This document shows positions 43,347 to 51,222 of a DNA stretch of 53,937 nucleotides, in pieces; the first letter of the stretch is position 1; each line of letters starts with the position of its first letter. This DNA comes from an uncultured Saprospiraceae bacterium. GTDB lineage: Bacteria > Bacteroidota > Bacteroidia > Chitinophagales > Saprospiraceae. Made by a program: the position numbers and the translations under genes. The notes below the pieces were generated by a model. That model searched no databases and had not been told where the DNA came from. It worked only from the letters and a program-made list of their open reading frames with translations. The stretch lies in contig CALEYL010000044.1 in assembly GCA_937926205.1 (NCBI GenBank), forward strand, positions 1 to 53,937, read 5' to 3'.

Positions 43347-44168
43347 ATGATGAAAAACTTGAAAATACTCATTGAAGAAGCCTGGGAAGACCGGGAGCGT
43401 TTGAAAGACAAACCGGTACGCGAAGCCGTCAACCACATTGTCGCGATGCTGGACAGGGGGGAAGTACGCGTTGCGGAACCCGTAGCCGGTGGCGAATGGA
43501 AAGTGAATGAATGGGTGAAAAAGGCCGTCATTCTTTATTTTCCGTTGCAGGAAATGCAAACCATTGAAGTTGGACCTTTCGAATATTACGACAAAATTCC
43601 GCTCAAACGCGATTACGCATCCCTCGGGGTTCGGGTTGTGCCGCCTGCTGTGGCCCGTTTTGGCGCTTTTATCGAACGCGGCGCCATTCTGATGCCGGGT
43701 TATGTCAACATCGGCGCGTGGGTGGGTAGTGGCACCATGGTGGATACCTGGGCTACGGTGGGCTCCTGTGCGCAAATTGGCCGCAACGTTCATCTCAGCG
43801 GCGGCGTTGGTATCGGCGGTGTGTTGGAACCCCCTCAGGCAGCCCCTACCATCATCGAGGACGATTGCTTCATCGGTTCGCGCTGCATCGTAGTGGAAGG
43901 GGTGCGCGTCGGACGCGAAGCGGTGCTGGGCGCCAATGTCGTGTTGACTCAATCGACGCACATCATAGATGTAACAGGCAATGAACCGGTGACATACAAA
44001 GGAATGGTTCCGGAACGTTCCGTTGTCATTCCGGGTTCGTATACCAAAAAATTCCCGGCCGGAGAATATCAGGTACCCTGCGCCCTCATCATCGGGCAAC
44101 GCAAGGAAAGTACCGATAAAAAAGTATCGCTCAACAGCGCCCTCCGGGAGCACAGCGTCGCCGTGTGA
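43347..44168 (+). CDS. dapD: 2,3,4,5-tetrahydropyridine-2,6-dicarboxylate N-succinyltransferase
   Basis: The 273-residue enzyme acts in the succinylase branch of lysine/diaminopimelate synthesis, transferring succinyl from succinyl-CoA. It shows the DapD N-terminal helical domain (LKILIEEAWEDRERLKD) and a left-handed beta-helix with hexapeptide rungs (RFGAFIERGAILMPGYVNIG, AWVGSGTMVDTWATVGSCAQ, IGRNVHLSGGVGIGGVLEPP). The C-terminal part holds GSRCIVVEGVRVGREAVLGA and VPGSYTKKFPAGEYQ-like residues. Length is normal. An alternative ATG is 3 bp downstream. pth follows after 42 bp on the same strand. Confidence 0.97.
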   Translation: MMKNLKILIEEAWEDRERLKDKPVREAVNHIVAMLDRGEVRVAEPVAGGEWKVNEWVKKAVILYFPLQEMQTIEVGPFEYYDKIPLKRDYASLGVRVVPPAVARFGAFIERGAILMPGYVNIGAWVGSGTMVDTWATVGSCAQIGRNVHLSGGVGIGGVLEPPQAAPTIIEDDCFIGSRCIVVEGVRVGREAVLGANVVLTQSTHIIDVTGNEPVTYKGMVPERSVVIPGSYTKKFPAGEYQVPCALIIGQRKESTDKKVSLNSALREHSVAV

Positions 44169-44210
44169 GGGTGTCTGCCGGCGCAGCAGCCAAAGCAAAA
44201 ATCAACAGGC

Positions 44211-44834
44211 ATGCTCAAACGATTTTTTCATGTCTTTTTTCCTGAAAAAAGCGAACCTGATACCATGAAATATCTGATTGCCGGTCTGGGCAATATTGGC
44301 GCCGAATATGAAAACACGCGCCACAATGTAGGCTTCCAGGTTTTGGATGTATTGGCCAAAGCAGCTGATTTGTCGTTCAAATCTGATCACCTTGGCTCCG
44401 TTGCCACCCTGAAACACAAAGGCCGTACCTTGATTCTGCTGAAGCCCTCCACCTACATGAACCGGAGTGGTAAGTCCGTCCGTTACTGGTTGCAAAAGGA
44501 AAATATCCCGAAAGAAAACCTGCTGGTTATTCTCGATGACCTGAACCTGCCTTTCGGCAAACAACGCCTGCGGCCACAGGGTAGCGATGGCGGGCACAAC
44601 GGCCTCAAGGACATTGACGAACTCACCGGTGGCAACAACTATGCCCGCCTGCGCATCGGCATCGGCAGTGATTTCTCAAAAGGCAAACAAGTTGATTTTG
44701 TACTCGGAGAATGGACTGCGGATGAAGCCGACGAACTCAAAACGGTACTTGAATATGCGGCCAATACCGTGAAAAGTTTTGCTGCCATTGGCCTGCAACT
44801 CACGATGACACAGTTTAATAAGAAGGGGTCATAG
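44211..44834 (+). CDS. pth: Peptidyl-tRNA hydrolase
   Basis: The enzyme releases tRNA from peptidyl-tRNA dropped from ribosomes. Key motifs are KYLIAGLGNIGAEYENTRHN with the catalytic His of NTRHNVGF, LLKPSTYMNRSG, VILDDLNLPFGKQRLR with the conserved Asp, and GSDGGHNGLKDID. The first ATG (44211) adds 18 residues (MLKRFFHVFFPEKSEPDT) before the usual start MKYLIAGLG at 44265. Either may be used; the shorter one matches the typical family length. It is probably co-transcribed with dapD. Confidence 0.95.
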   Translation: MLKRFFHVFFPEKSEPDTMKYLIAGLGNIGAEYENTRHNVGFQVLDVLAKAADLSFKSDHLGSVATLKHKGRTLILLKPSTYMNRSGKSVRYWLQKENIPKENLLVILDDLNLPFGKQRLRPQGSDGGHNGLKDIDELTGGNNYARLRIGIGSDFSKGKQVDFVLGEWTADEADELKTVLEYAANTVKSFAAIGLQLTMTQFNKKGS

Positions 44835-44861
44835 GTTTTTCGTTGTTTGTTGTTTGTTGAT

Positions 44862-44923
44862 CGTTGAGCGGAGCCGAAACGAAGTTGTTCGTTGTTCGTT
44901 GAGCGGAGCCGAAACGAAGTTGT
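44862..44923. repeat. Direct repeat with TTGAGCGGAGCCGAAACG core
   Basis: CGTTGAGCGGAGCCGAAACG followed by AAGTTGT occurs at 44862-44888 and 44897-44923 (period 35). A near-identical core, TTGAGCGGAGTCGAAACG, forms the inverted repeat at 47668-47713. The rest of the gap to 44980 holds TCAAATTA/TCTTCAAATT words similar to those at 23500-23590. Confidence 0.8.
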
Positions 44924-44980
44924 CCGTTCTGTCCCCGCATCTTCAAATTACCAAATCTTCAAATTATCAAATTACCTTCC

Positions 44981-45946
44981 CTACTGCACCAATAAAATAG
45001 AATTTAAATTGCCATAAGGATCGTACTCACTCAGCGGGTTGCCCGGGTCGATCATCCATTTGCCATCCACAATGAATTTGTAGTTGTGTTTTCCTGCGGG
45101 CAGATTCATGGACAACTTCCAACCTGATTCGCTGCGTTCCATTCTGGTATCCTTTTCGTTCCAGTTGTTGAAGGTTCCGGCAAGGATCACTTTTTTAGCG
45201 TCGAGAAAGCCTTCCAATTCAAAAATCACCGTTTTCGAAAGGCGCAACACGGAATTAAGCGTATTGTGCTGGTTAACAACCGTTTCAGGGTTTGCCGGAT
45301 CGTGCATCCATTCCCCATCCACAATAAACTTGTATTCGTAGCGCCCAACGGGCAACTCCAGGTCCATACGCCAGCCATTATCGACTTTATGCATCTTCAG
45401 TTTGTGTTCATTCCAGCCATTGAATTCACCGGAAAGAATGACCTCCCGGGCATTGGGAAATCCTTTTAGAAAAAAAGAAGCATTCCCGTTTTCGACTTCC
45501 TGAACATTGTAAACGTCTAGGTTGTAAACCCCTTCCCAGATGTCGCTGGAGATGATTTTCTCTTTTACAATCTGGTTATTGGGGTCCGCCCAGTATTGTC
45601 CGTTGATCAGAAATTTGAATTCCCAGGTAAAATCGTCGTTGAAATCTTTGATTTTTTTGCGCAACTGGTAGGTATAAGGGCCAACCTGTTTCATTTTCCA
45701 GGCTTTTTCCGACCACTTGTTGAAGTCGCCGGAAACGACCACCTTTTTGATGTTGAAATCCGGAAATTCCAATTTTTGCAGGGTGCCGTCCGCTTCCGCT
45801 TTGTCGTACATCCGGATGTCGAACTCAAAAACGACTTCGTCATTCTCAAAATAGTAAGATTTGGATGACGTTTGAGCTGCCCCCCTTAGTGTAAACATGC
45901 AGGCGCAAAACAAAATAGTCAGATATGGAAGAAGTTTCTTGCGCAT
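44981..45946 (-). CDS. Exported protein with three CBM48/AMPK-type glycogen-binding-like domains
   Basis: The 321-residue protein has a signal peptide (MRKKLLPYLTILFCACMFTL, cleavage near GAAQ). It has three E-set domains of similar sequence at about residues 60-135, 160-235 and 245-321. Each shows (V/I)x(L/V)(S/A)G(D/E/T)FN(K/G/N)W(N/S)E, then M/RxxxGW, then Y(K)F(I/L)(V/I)(D/N)G(E/K/Q)W and DP(A/G/N)NP. This is the AMPK/CBM48 pattern used to bind alpha-glucans or as a fold module. No catalytic domain is attached. The upstream gene (retropepsin-like) ends 2 bp before its start, so they form an operon. A role in handling starch/glycogen-like polymer at the envelope is possible but unproven. 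Confidence 0.88.
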   Translation of the reverse strand: MRKKLLPYLTILFCACMFTLRGAAQTSSKSYYFENDEVVFEFDIRMYDKAEADGTLQKLEFPDFNIKKVVVSGDFNKWSEKAWKMKQVGPYTYQLRKKIKDFNDDFTWEFKFLINGQYWADPNNQIVKEKIISSDIWEGVYNLDVYNVQEVENGNASFFLKGFPNAREVILSGEFNGWNEHKLKMHKVDNGWRMDLELPVGRYEYKFIVDGEWMHDPANPETVVNQHNTLNSVLRLSKTVIFELEGFLDAKKVILAGTFNNWNEKDTRMERSESGWKLSMNLPAGKHNYKFIVDGKWMIDPGNPLSEYDPYGNLNSILLVQ

Positions 45947-45948
45947 GC

Positions 45949-46944
45949 CTATGGTGTTATCATCTTAAGAAAATACAATTTTTGCCGCTTATAGTTGACG
46001 ATTGTGCGCCTGGGGCGTAAAAATTCAAAGCCCAGCACACCGTCTATTTTTGTTCCAAAAATGAGACTCAGTTGATCCATACTGGTTAATAACGTGTTCA
46101 TGGGGCTATTGCGCTGTTTGCCGCATTGCACTTCCGCCAGGGTTCCGGCAAGTACTTCCAGTTTTTGCTGGCCTGCGCCATTGAGGTTGACCCGTTTGAT
46201 GATTTTGAATTGTTTCAATACTTTTTTGTTCACTTTGCGGTCGAGCAGGTTAATTTCTGCTCCGGTATCGAGGTTCAAATTCAGCATTTTACCTTCCACT
46301 GAAGCCTGTACGACAATGCCGTGCCGGGCCAGCACAAAATCCAGACTGTCAAACAAAGCGTCCGGAAAAGCATTCGGATCCAGCCGGTTTCCAGCTTCGT
46401 CCAGTTTACTCAGTACAATCTGCTTCAAAGGATAATCGAGCAAAATTTCGTATTCCTTAAACACATCGTACCCAATGATGCCGATAACCCGTACGTTTCT
46501 TTTGCTCTCTATATGAGACAGATCCAGGATATGGGCCGTCACATCCGGTAAAAATAAATTATCCCATTTCAGGGTATCCACCTGTTTGGAAAAAACCGCC
46601 TGGCTGCCTCCGGTGACGCCGTATTGGGCGTATCCGGTCAGCCGCGAATCACCGCTAAAATAACGATTGTTCAGCAGCAAACATTCTGCTCCGGTATCGA
46701 AGAAAAAAGTGCCTTCTACCGTATCTACCCGGGCCGTTACTGCAATGAGCCGCCCAATCCAGTTAAATGGAATCCGGATGGTATGCGGGCTGCTTTGAAC
46801 TGCCTGTGGAAAAGACAGCGAGCCGGCAAATAATACCGGTGGCCCGGAATTGTCGGGAGGAGGTGCAGCGCTCAGCGTGTTTGCCCAAAGCAAAAACGCC
46901 AGTACTACCCCAACCCCTAAGGCGGAGATTGGATGTTTTGTCAT
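45949..46944 (-). CDS. Exported retropepsin-like aspartic protease with two DTGA motifs
   Basis: The 331-residue protein has a signal peptide (MTKHPISALGVGVVLAFLLW, cleavage near SAA). Two aspartic-protease half-domains follow, with FFDTGAECLLLNN (Asp83) and LNLDTGAEINLLDRK (Asp226). Each is followed by a hydrophobic G motif (VIGIIGYDVF; IDGVLGFEFL). Bacteroidota 'aspartyl protease family' proteins have this single-chain duplicated design, analogous to pepsin, where both Asp residues form one active site. It is the first gene of a two-gene leftward operon with the triple CBM48-like protein (2-bp gap). It diverges from the DUF2214 gene. Confidence 0.88.
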   Translation of the reverse strand: MTKHPISALGVGVVLAFLLWANTLSAAPPPDNSGPPVLFAGSLSFPQAVQSSPHTIRIPFNWIGRLIAVTARVDTVEGTFFFDTGAECLLLNNRYFSGDSRLTGYAQYGVTGGSQAVFSKQVDTLKWDNLFLPDVTAHILDLSHIESKRNVRVIGIIGYDVFKEYEILLDYPLKQIVLSKLDEAGNRLDPNAFPDALFDSLDFVLARHGIVVQASVEGKMLNLNLDTGAEINLLDRKVNKKVLKQFKIIKRVNLNGAGQQKLEVLAGTLAEVQCGKQRNSPMNTLLTSMDQLSLIFGTKIDGVLGFEFLRPRRTIVNYKRQKLYFLKMITP

Positions 46945-47074
46945 TGTTGTCAGGTGATGCTAAAGAGAGACACTAAACCGGTTAATAAGGTGGCCTCATT
47001 TACAAAAAAACTCAGGCGCGTTTCGACGAAAGGAAACTTCTAACCGATATGGATAAGAAAAAAGGACAATATCG

Positions 47075-47105
47075 TTGAGTCCTTGCCCACATTTTTTTAG
47101 CTTTG
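47075..47105 (+). promoter_or_regulatory. Bacteroidota-type promoter for DUF2214 gene
   Basis: TTG at 47075-47077 and TAGCTTTG at 47098-47105 match the -33/-7 boxes with a 20-bp spacer. The predicted start is about 47112, 25 nt before the ATG. Confidence 0.6.
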
Positions 47106-47136
47106 AGCCTGTTCCCTTATTCAACATCATCCTTGT

Positions 47137-47589
47137 ATGACGCTCGAAATATTTGTCAAATACATCCATTTTCTTGCCATTTTCGGCATCGTCGCATCGC
47201 TTACCTCTGAGCACCTCCTGTTGAAGCCACAACTTACCCGAAAGGAATTACAGCGGATTTCCATATTGGATAGCATTTACGGCATCAGCGCCCTCGTTTT
47301 GCTTGCCGCCGGGTTGACTTTGTGGTTAGGCGGTATTGGAAAGGACGCCGAATTTTACAGCAAAAACTGGGTTTTTCACTTGAAAATCGGTTTATTTGTT
47401 CTCATAGGACTTTTGTCTATTTATCCAACGGTGTTCTTTTTGAAAGAGCGCAAAGGCGAAAATCGCGACGAATTGGTCACGGTGCCAACGATGGTAAAAA
47501 TGATGCTCCGGATGGAATTGCTGATTTTGTTTATCCTGCCCTTGCTGGCCTCTATGATGGCCAAAGGCGTCGGATATTTTGGAAGTTAA
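47137..47589 (+). CDS. DUF2214-family membrane protein
   Basis: The 150-residue protein has four hydrophobic segments: IFVKYIHFLAIFGIVASL, IYGISALVLLAAGLTLWLGG, WVFHLKIGLFVLIGLLSIY and LLILFILPLLASMMAKGVGY. Conserved polar residues YIHFL, SEHLLLKP and FHLKIGLF are typical of DUF2214 proteins. Their molecular function is unknown; they resemble small cytochrome-b-like or transporter-accessory membrane proteins with conserved histidines. It is monocistronic with its own promoter and is followed by a repeat-rich gap. Confidence 0.85.
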   Translation: MTLEIFVKYIHFLAIFGIVASLTSEHLLLKPQLTRKELQRISILDSIYGISALVLLAAGLTLWLGGIGKDAEFYSKNWVFHLKIGLFVLIGLLSIYPTVFFLKERKGENRDELVTVPTMVKMMLRMELLILFILPLLASMMAKGVGYFGS

Positions 47590-47667
47590 TTGGTCTGAAC
47601 TTTACCTGCCGGCCGGTAGGCGGGGAGCTCGATAGCTGCGTTATGCTCGGCCCCAACACCGGTCATT

Positions 47668-47713
47668 CGTTTCGACTCCGCTCAACGAACGGCCGTTGAG
47701 CGGAGTCGAAACG
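47668..47713. repeat. Perfect 20-bp inverted repeat (TTGAGCGGAGTCGAAACG family)
   Basis: The left arm is 47668-47687 and the right arm 47694-47713, with a 6-nt loop. The arms contain TTCGACTCCGCTCAACG and its complement. The core is shared with 44862-44923. It may terminate transcription after the DUF2214 gene, or be a dispersed palindromic element. Confidence 0.85.
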
Positions 47714-47717
47714 GGCC

Positions 47718-48071
47718 TTCGCAAGCCTTGCTATCGAACGCTAAAGAACAGACAATCAACTTCCATTTCTTATTGATGATTGACGATTACATGATTGACG
47801 ATTGGTGATGTTGGAATTCGAAATGAATGAGTCAGCCAGTTCCTCACATTAAAAATCATATCTCATCATTCGTCAATCATCAATAATCTCTCTTTTTACA
47901 ATATCTATTCGTAATAGGAATTGATAACTAATCGTTTATGCGTTTTTTGGGCATTCGCAAGGCTTGTTCTCGAACGCTAAAGTTCAGATAACCGACTTCC
48001 ATTTTTTATTGATGATTGACGATTACATGATTGATGAATGGTGATGTTGGAATTCGAAATGGATGAGTCAG
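47718..48071. repeat. 118-bp intergenic duplication (236-bp offset) with internal inverted copy
   Basis: Segments 47718-47835 and 47954-48071 match along their whole length with scattered substitutions. Each holds TTATTGATGATTGACGATTA and GATGTTGGAATTCGAAATG. The spacer between them carries the reverse complement TCGTCAATCATCAATAA (47870-47886). No gene is evident between 47590 and 48119. Confidence 0.85.
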
Positions 48072-48119
48072 AAAGCTTAGATACTATCGCGTCTGATGGC
48101 GTAAGGCAATAGACATACT

Positions 48120-49031
48120 ATGATACACAACACACAAACCCACCGGCGTTTCATGCTGCTCATCTGGAGTTGGTGGAAACGCAGCGACCCGGATTTCCCG
48201 GATTCAGGATTCGAGTCCTGGCAAGTGGAAGGCAGCAGCCGGGATCAGCTTATTCTGATTAACGAACAGGCCGACTATGCATCCCTGATCCGGACTTTGC
48301 TAGCCGACCATCCTCATGCGGATGTGCTGGTATTTATGCACCGCCGCAGCCATGATCCCGTAAATGACTTAAGCGCCATAGCAAATTCGCTGAAAAGCGC
48401 CGATCCCGCCGCTTTGCGCAAAGCGTTCGCCTTTAGCGACGGGCGTGACTACCTCTATCTCAGTGCCAACGAATGGGGCTTGATCGGGAATGAAGGCCGG
48501 CTCTGGTACAGTTCAGGTGGGGAAAAAATGCGCTCTTCCGAACTGGAATCAGCTGCGAATACCGTGCGACGTGCGCATTTTGACAAAGTATGGCAATACT
48601 ATTCGCAACAGTGCAAGCGGAAAATTTTCGAATTGAAAGAAGAGCTGCTGGCGGCGATGTGGCTTTCTCCTGACGCGCAAAGCAGTGCAGCTGTAGACAA
48701 CCAGGACTGGCTCAGTGCCTTCAAAAAAGAAAAACCACTGCTGTATGCCCGCCTGCTCGATCTGGCAGACGAAGACAGCCCTAAGTTCAGAATGCTGCTG
48801 GACAATGCCGAACAAAAAAGCCAGGAGAAACTGCGCTTTGGCGAATGCCGCCTGAATTTAACCACGCTGAACGGCAACGGACAGGGCGCTCAATACGAAC
48901 GCCTGGCTGAATTCATCCGAAACGGCCTGGTGAACGCAGAAGGCCCCGTCGTGGTAGCCAATGCGCTGCGCACCCTGCGCGATCATTTCGACGCGCTGCT
49001 TCAGGTCATGCCAGAGCCCGTCTATCCATAG
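48120..49031 (+). CDS. Unknown cytoplasmic protein (303 aa)
   Basis: The protein has no signal peptide or membrane helix. The N-terminal half looks alpha/beta (FMLLIWSWWKRSDPDFPDSG, LILINEQADYASLIRTLLAD, ADVLVFMHRRSHDP, GRDYLYLSANEWGLIGNEGR). The C-terminal half is helical and charged (FDKVWQYYSQQCKRKIFELK, LLYARLLDLADEDSPKFRML, EGPVVVANALRTLRDHFDAL). I do not recognise a family. The VLVFMHRRSHD and YLSANEWGLIG segments could be a small Rossmann-like sensor fold. It stands alone between two repeat-rich gaps on the plus strand. Confidence 0.8.
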   Translation: MIHNTQTHRRFMLLIWSWWKRSDPDFPDSGFESWQVEGSSRDQLILINEQADYASLIRTLLADHPHADVLVFMHRRSHDPVNDLSAIANSLKSADPAALRKAFAFSDGRDYLYLSANEWGLIGNEGRLWYSSGGEKMRSSELESAANTVRRAHFDKVWQYYSQQCKRKIFELKEELLAAMWLSPDAQSSAAVDNQDWLSAFKKEKPLLYARLLDLADEDSPKFRMLLDNAEQKSQEKLRFGECRLNLTTLNGNGQGAQYERLAEFIRNGLVNAEGPVVVANALRTLRDHFDALLQVMPEPVYP

Positions 49032-49398
49032 CTGTAAATTATCTTAGCATGGACTCGATCCTTTTCAGGAATTGCCCACAGGTTTCTAAAGCCTTAGAAA
49101 AGGCAAGGACAGTACGAGAAACTTAGTATAGCCTGCCGGCAGGTAGGCAATCAGCGTTTTCTGTGTCATCTGTGTCATCGGTGTTCCTAAGAATGCGTTT
49201 TGGGGAACGCGGATGACCCGGATAACGCGGTAAACACACCTGCCTGCCGGCTAGGCAGGGATGAAAACACTGTATCTACAGTGTTTTAGACAGCAAAGGG
49301 CTTTAGCCCGCCGTAGCTCCTCAAAAAGACAAACATCCCACTTGCAGTCATGACAAAACACTCGTTTTCAGGGAATAAATGACCGAGCTTACGTTATC
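49032..49398. repeat. Non-coding gap with GCCTGCCGGCAGG-type inverted words and degenerate repeats
   Basis: CCTGCCGGCAGGTAGGC (about 49133-49149) and CCTGCCTGCCGGCTAGGCAGG (about 49240-49260) are inverted relatives. Between them lies TGTGTCATCTGTGTCATCGG, facing GCGGATGACCCGGATAACGCGG. These look like copies of dispersed Bacteroidota intergenic families. No gene is seen. Confidence 0.6.
49264..49287. terminator. Perfect 11-bp hairpin, likely bidirectional terminator
   Basis: AAAACACTGTA and TACAGTGTTTT pair perfectly around TC. The A and T runs at the ends provide a U-tract in both directions. It lies between the convergent unknown gene and the desaturase gene. Confidence 0.65.
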
Positions 49399-50409
49399 TT
49401 AATAACTTAGCCACGCTAAGCTGATCTCTTCCGGCGCTTTGATGCGCTCCGCAATCCGTTTGTAGCGTTCTGCCAGTTCGCAAAGGTAGTCCTGCGCCCT
49501 TGCCGAGGTATCTTTCAGCCCGGTCAGTGCTTCTACTTTCCACGAGTCCACGAGGTGCTGAATGATGTTGGCGTAGTCCCAGGTGGTATAGATGCCAATT
49601 TTCTGTGTGATGGCAGAAAAACGCGCAAACAGCCCGTCGTTGGAGGTGTTGGCGTCCATCAATACGGCAGGCATCGCAATCTGCTTGCGCATCATTTTTT
49701 CAAAAGCGGCAATGGCGCCGTCCGGGTCAATTTCAAAAATTTTGGACATAAACGACTTGTACGCCTTTTCGTGACGTGCTTCATCGCCGGCAATGGTTTT
49801 GCAGATTTTGGAAAGTACGGGGTCGCCGGCTTTGTCGGCCAATTTGCCTGTGTTGACGTGTGAAACTTTGGTTGCCCGTTCCTGAAACGAGGTGTATATC
49901 ATAGCCTGGTAAGGATCGCGGCCCGATTTCGGGTCGAACCCGCTGCCTATGAGCTTCTGGATGGTAATTTCCACCTGTTTCATATCGGCGCGCCCGGAGA
50001 GGTAGAGGTATTTGTTGAGCAGGTCGCCATGACGGTTTTCTTCTGCTGTCCAGGCCCGCGACCATTTTGCCCAGCCTTGTTCACTAACCATGCTGCCTTC
50101 TTCGTTGATGCCTTTCACCATGTTGAAAAAAGTCTGGTAAGTCGGCAGCGCTTCTTCGGTGATCATGTTGCCGATCAGGGAAGTGATGACTTCGTTGGGA
50201 ATGCCGGCAGCGCGCTCACGGAGCAGGCGCACCTGCTCGAAAGCATCCGGGCTGCTCATGTCGGGCAGAAAATCGCTGGGCTGCCAGCAGGTATTCGGAT
50301 CTACTAAAATATTGGTGACGGCTTCACTGACGAAGCCTTGCAATTGCTCGATGACCTCCATGTTTTTCAACAATTCGCGGTCTTCGGCTGATTCAGATTG
50401 ATATAACAT
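49399..50409 (-). CDS. Acyl-ACP desaturase (soluble diiron, FA_desaturase_2 family)
   Basis: The 336-residue protein shows the diiron carboxylate ligands of stearoyl-ACP desaturases: an E residue in NMITEEALPTYQT (about 85-86), EENRHG at 123-128, E177 in SFQERATKV, and DEARHE at 209-214. No signal peptide or membrane segments are present, as expected for the soluble class. It introduces a cis double bond into acyl-ACP using O2 and ferredoxin. Length fits bacterial members. No ferredoxin gene is adjacent. The gene stands alone: the next upstream gene, a PNPOx-like protein on the same strand, ends 210 bp away and the gap between holds nothing recognisable. Confidence 0.94.
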   Translation of the reverse strand: MLYQSESAEDRELLKNMEVIEQLQGFVSEAVTNILVDPNTCWQPSDFLPDMSSPDAFEQVRLLRERAAGIPNEVITSLIGNMITEEALPTYQTFFNMVKGINEEGSMVSEQGWAKWSRAWTAEENRHGDLLNKYLYLSGRADMKQVEITIQKLIGSGFDPKSGRDPYQAMIYTSFQERATKVSHVNTGKLADKAGDPVLSKICKTIAGDEARHEKAYKSFMSKIFEIDPDGAIAAFEKMMRKQIAMPAVLMDANTSNDGLFARFSAITQKIGIYTTWDYANIIQHLVDSWKVEALTGLKDTSARAQDYLCELAERYKRIAERIKAPEEISLAWLSY

Positions 50410-50619
50410 TGAGCGTGGTTGTTTTGTATGTCAGTCGCATGAAGTTGAGAACAGAACGGAAAGGTACTATTTTATCCGCAATCGAAAGTGCATTCTGAGA
50501 GGTTTCTGGTAGATTTTTTGAGTTAAATCGCTATAAATCAATATAAAAGATAATGTTTGACAAGTAAGTGGGTGGTTTATGCTACGCTACCTGTGCAGTC
50601 CTCTTTTATGGGAAAGCCA

Positions 50620-51183
50620 TCATGAAAATGCAGATACATTTTTATAATCCGTCGGCAAGCCATCCAAACTTTCCAGGTTCTTCTCCTGAATATACGCCTG
50701 CAAACCAGGTCCGCCTTTTTTATCTGCCCATTCGGCCATGATGCTCCGTTCGCCGACGTAGTCGAAAAAAGGAACGCCAAAACCACAGGAAGTTTGCACC
50801 AGGTCGATGTCAGCCACAAAAATCTGGCGGGCGTTGACGGGCGGATTGAAATGTGGGGCCAGCACTGTCCATTCCTCCGAGCCCGGCAAAACGGCGCGGC
50901 CTTTTCCGTAGAGGCGCAGGATGAGCGGCGCGCCTTCAAAAGCACAGAACATAAAAGTGATGCGCCCGTTTTCCAGCGTGTGCGCAGACGTTTCGTTGCC
51001 GCTTCCGACGAGGTCTAAATAGGCCACCTGTTTGTCCGACAAGACCCGGAAAGCATCCAGCCCTTTGGGCGACAGGTTGATGTGCCCATCGGCCTGAAGC
51101 GGGGCAGTGCTGACAAAAAACAGGTGCTGTTTTTCAATAAAAGCCTGGTGTGCCGGCTGGATGGATTCTGAAAATTTGCCCAT
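50620..51183 (-). CDS. Pyridoxamine 5'-phosphate oxidase-like FMN-binding protein
   Basis: The 187-residue protein matches the PNPOx-like split-barrel family: FIEKQHLFFVSTAPLQADGH, INLSPKGLDAFRVLSD, VAYLDLVGSGNETSAH, GRITFMFCAFEGAPLILRLY, and LVQTSCGFGVPFFDYVGE. Such proteins bind FMN or F420 and their substrates are mostly unknown; this branch is not the vitamin B6 enzyme PdxH. It lies 39 bp downstream of alanine dehydrogenase on the same strand, with a small hairpin in the gap, so they may form an operon. Confidence 0.9.
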   Translation of the reverse strand: MGKFSESIQPAHQAFIEKQHLFFVSTAPLQADGHINLSPKGLDAFRVLSDKQVAYLDLVGSGNETSAHTLENGRITFMFCAFEGAPLILRLYGKGRAVLPGSEEWTVLAPHFNPPVNARQIFVADIDLVQTSCGFGVPFFDYVGERSIMAEWADKKGGPGLQAYIQEKNLESLDGLPTDYKNVSAFS

Positions 51184-51202
51184 GGTGGTGGTATCCGTTT
51201 AA

Positions 51203-51220
51203 TGAATGCGCAGGCATTCA
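51203..51220. terminator. Small hairpin between ald and PNPOx-like gene
   Basis: TGAATGC and GCATTCA pair around GCAG in the 39-bp gap. On the leftward strand it is followed by ATTAAACGG and has no strong U-tract, so it is at most a partial terminator or attenuator. Confidence 0.35.
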
Positions 51221-51222
51221 CT

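Noticed and set aside
43287..44198. 303-aa frame antisense to dapD
   Set aside because: It is a shadow of a high-confidence dapD frame with normal codon periodicity; its translation is rich in His/Arg/Phe and has no motif.
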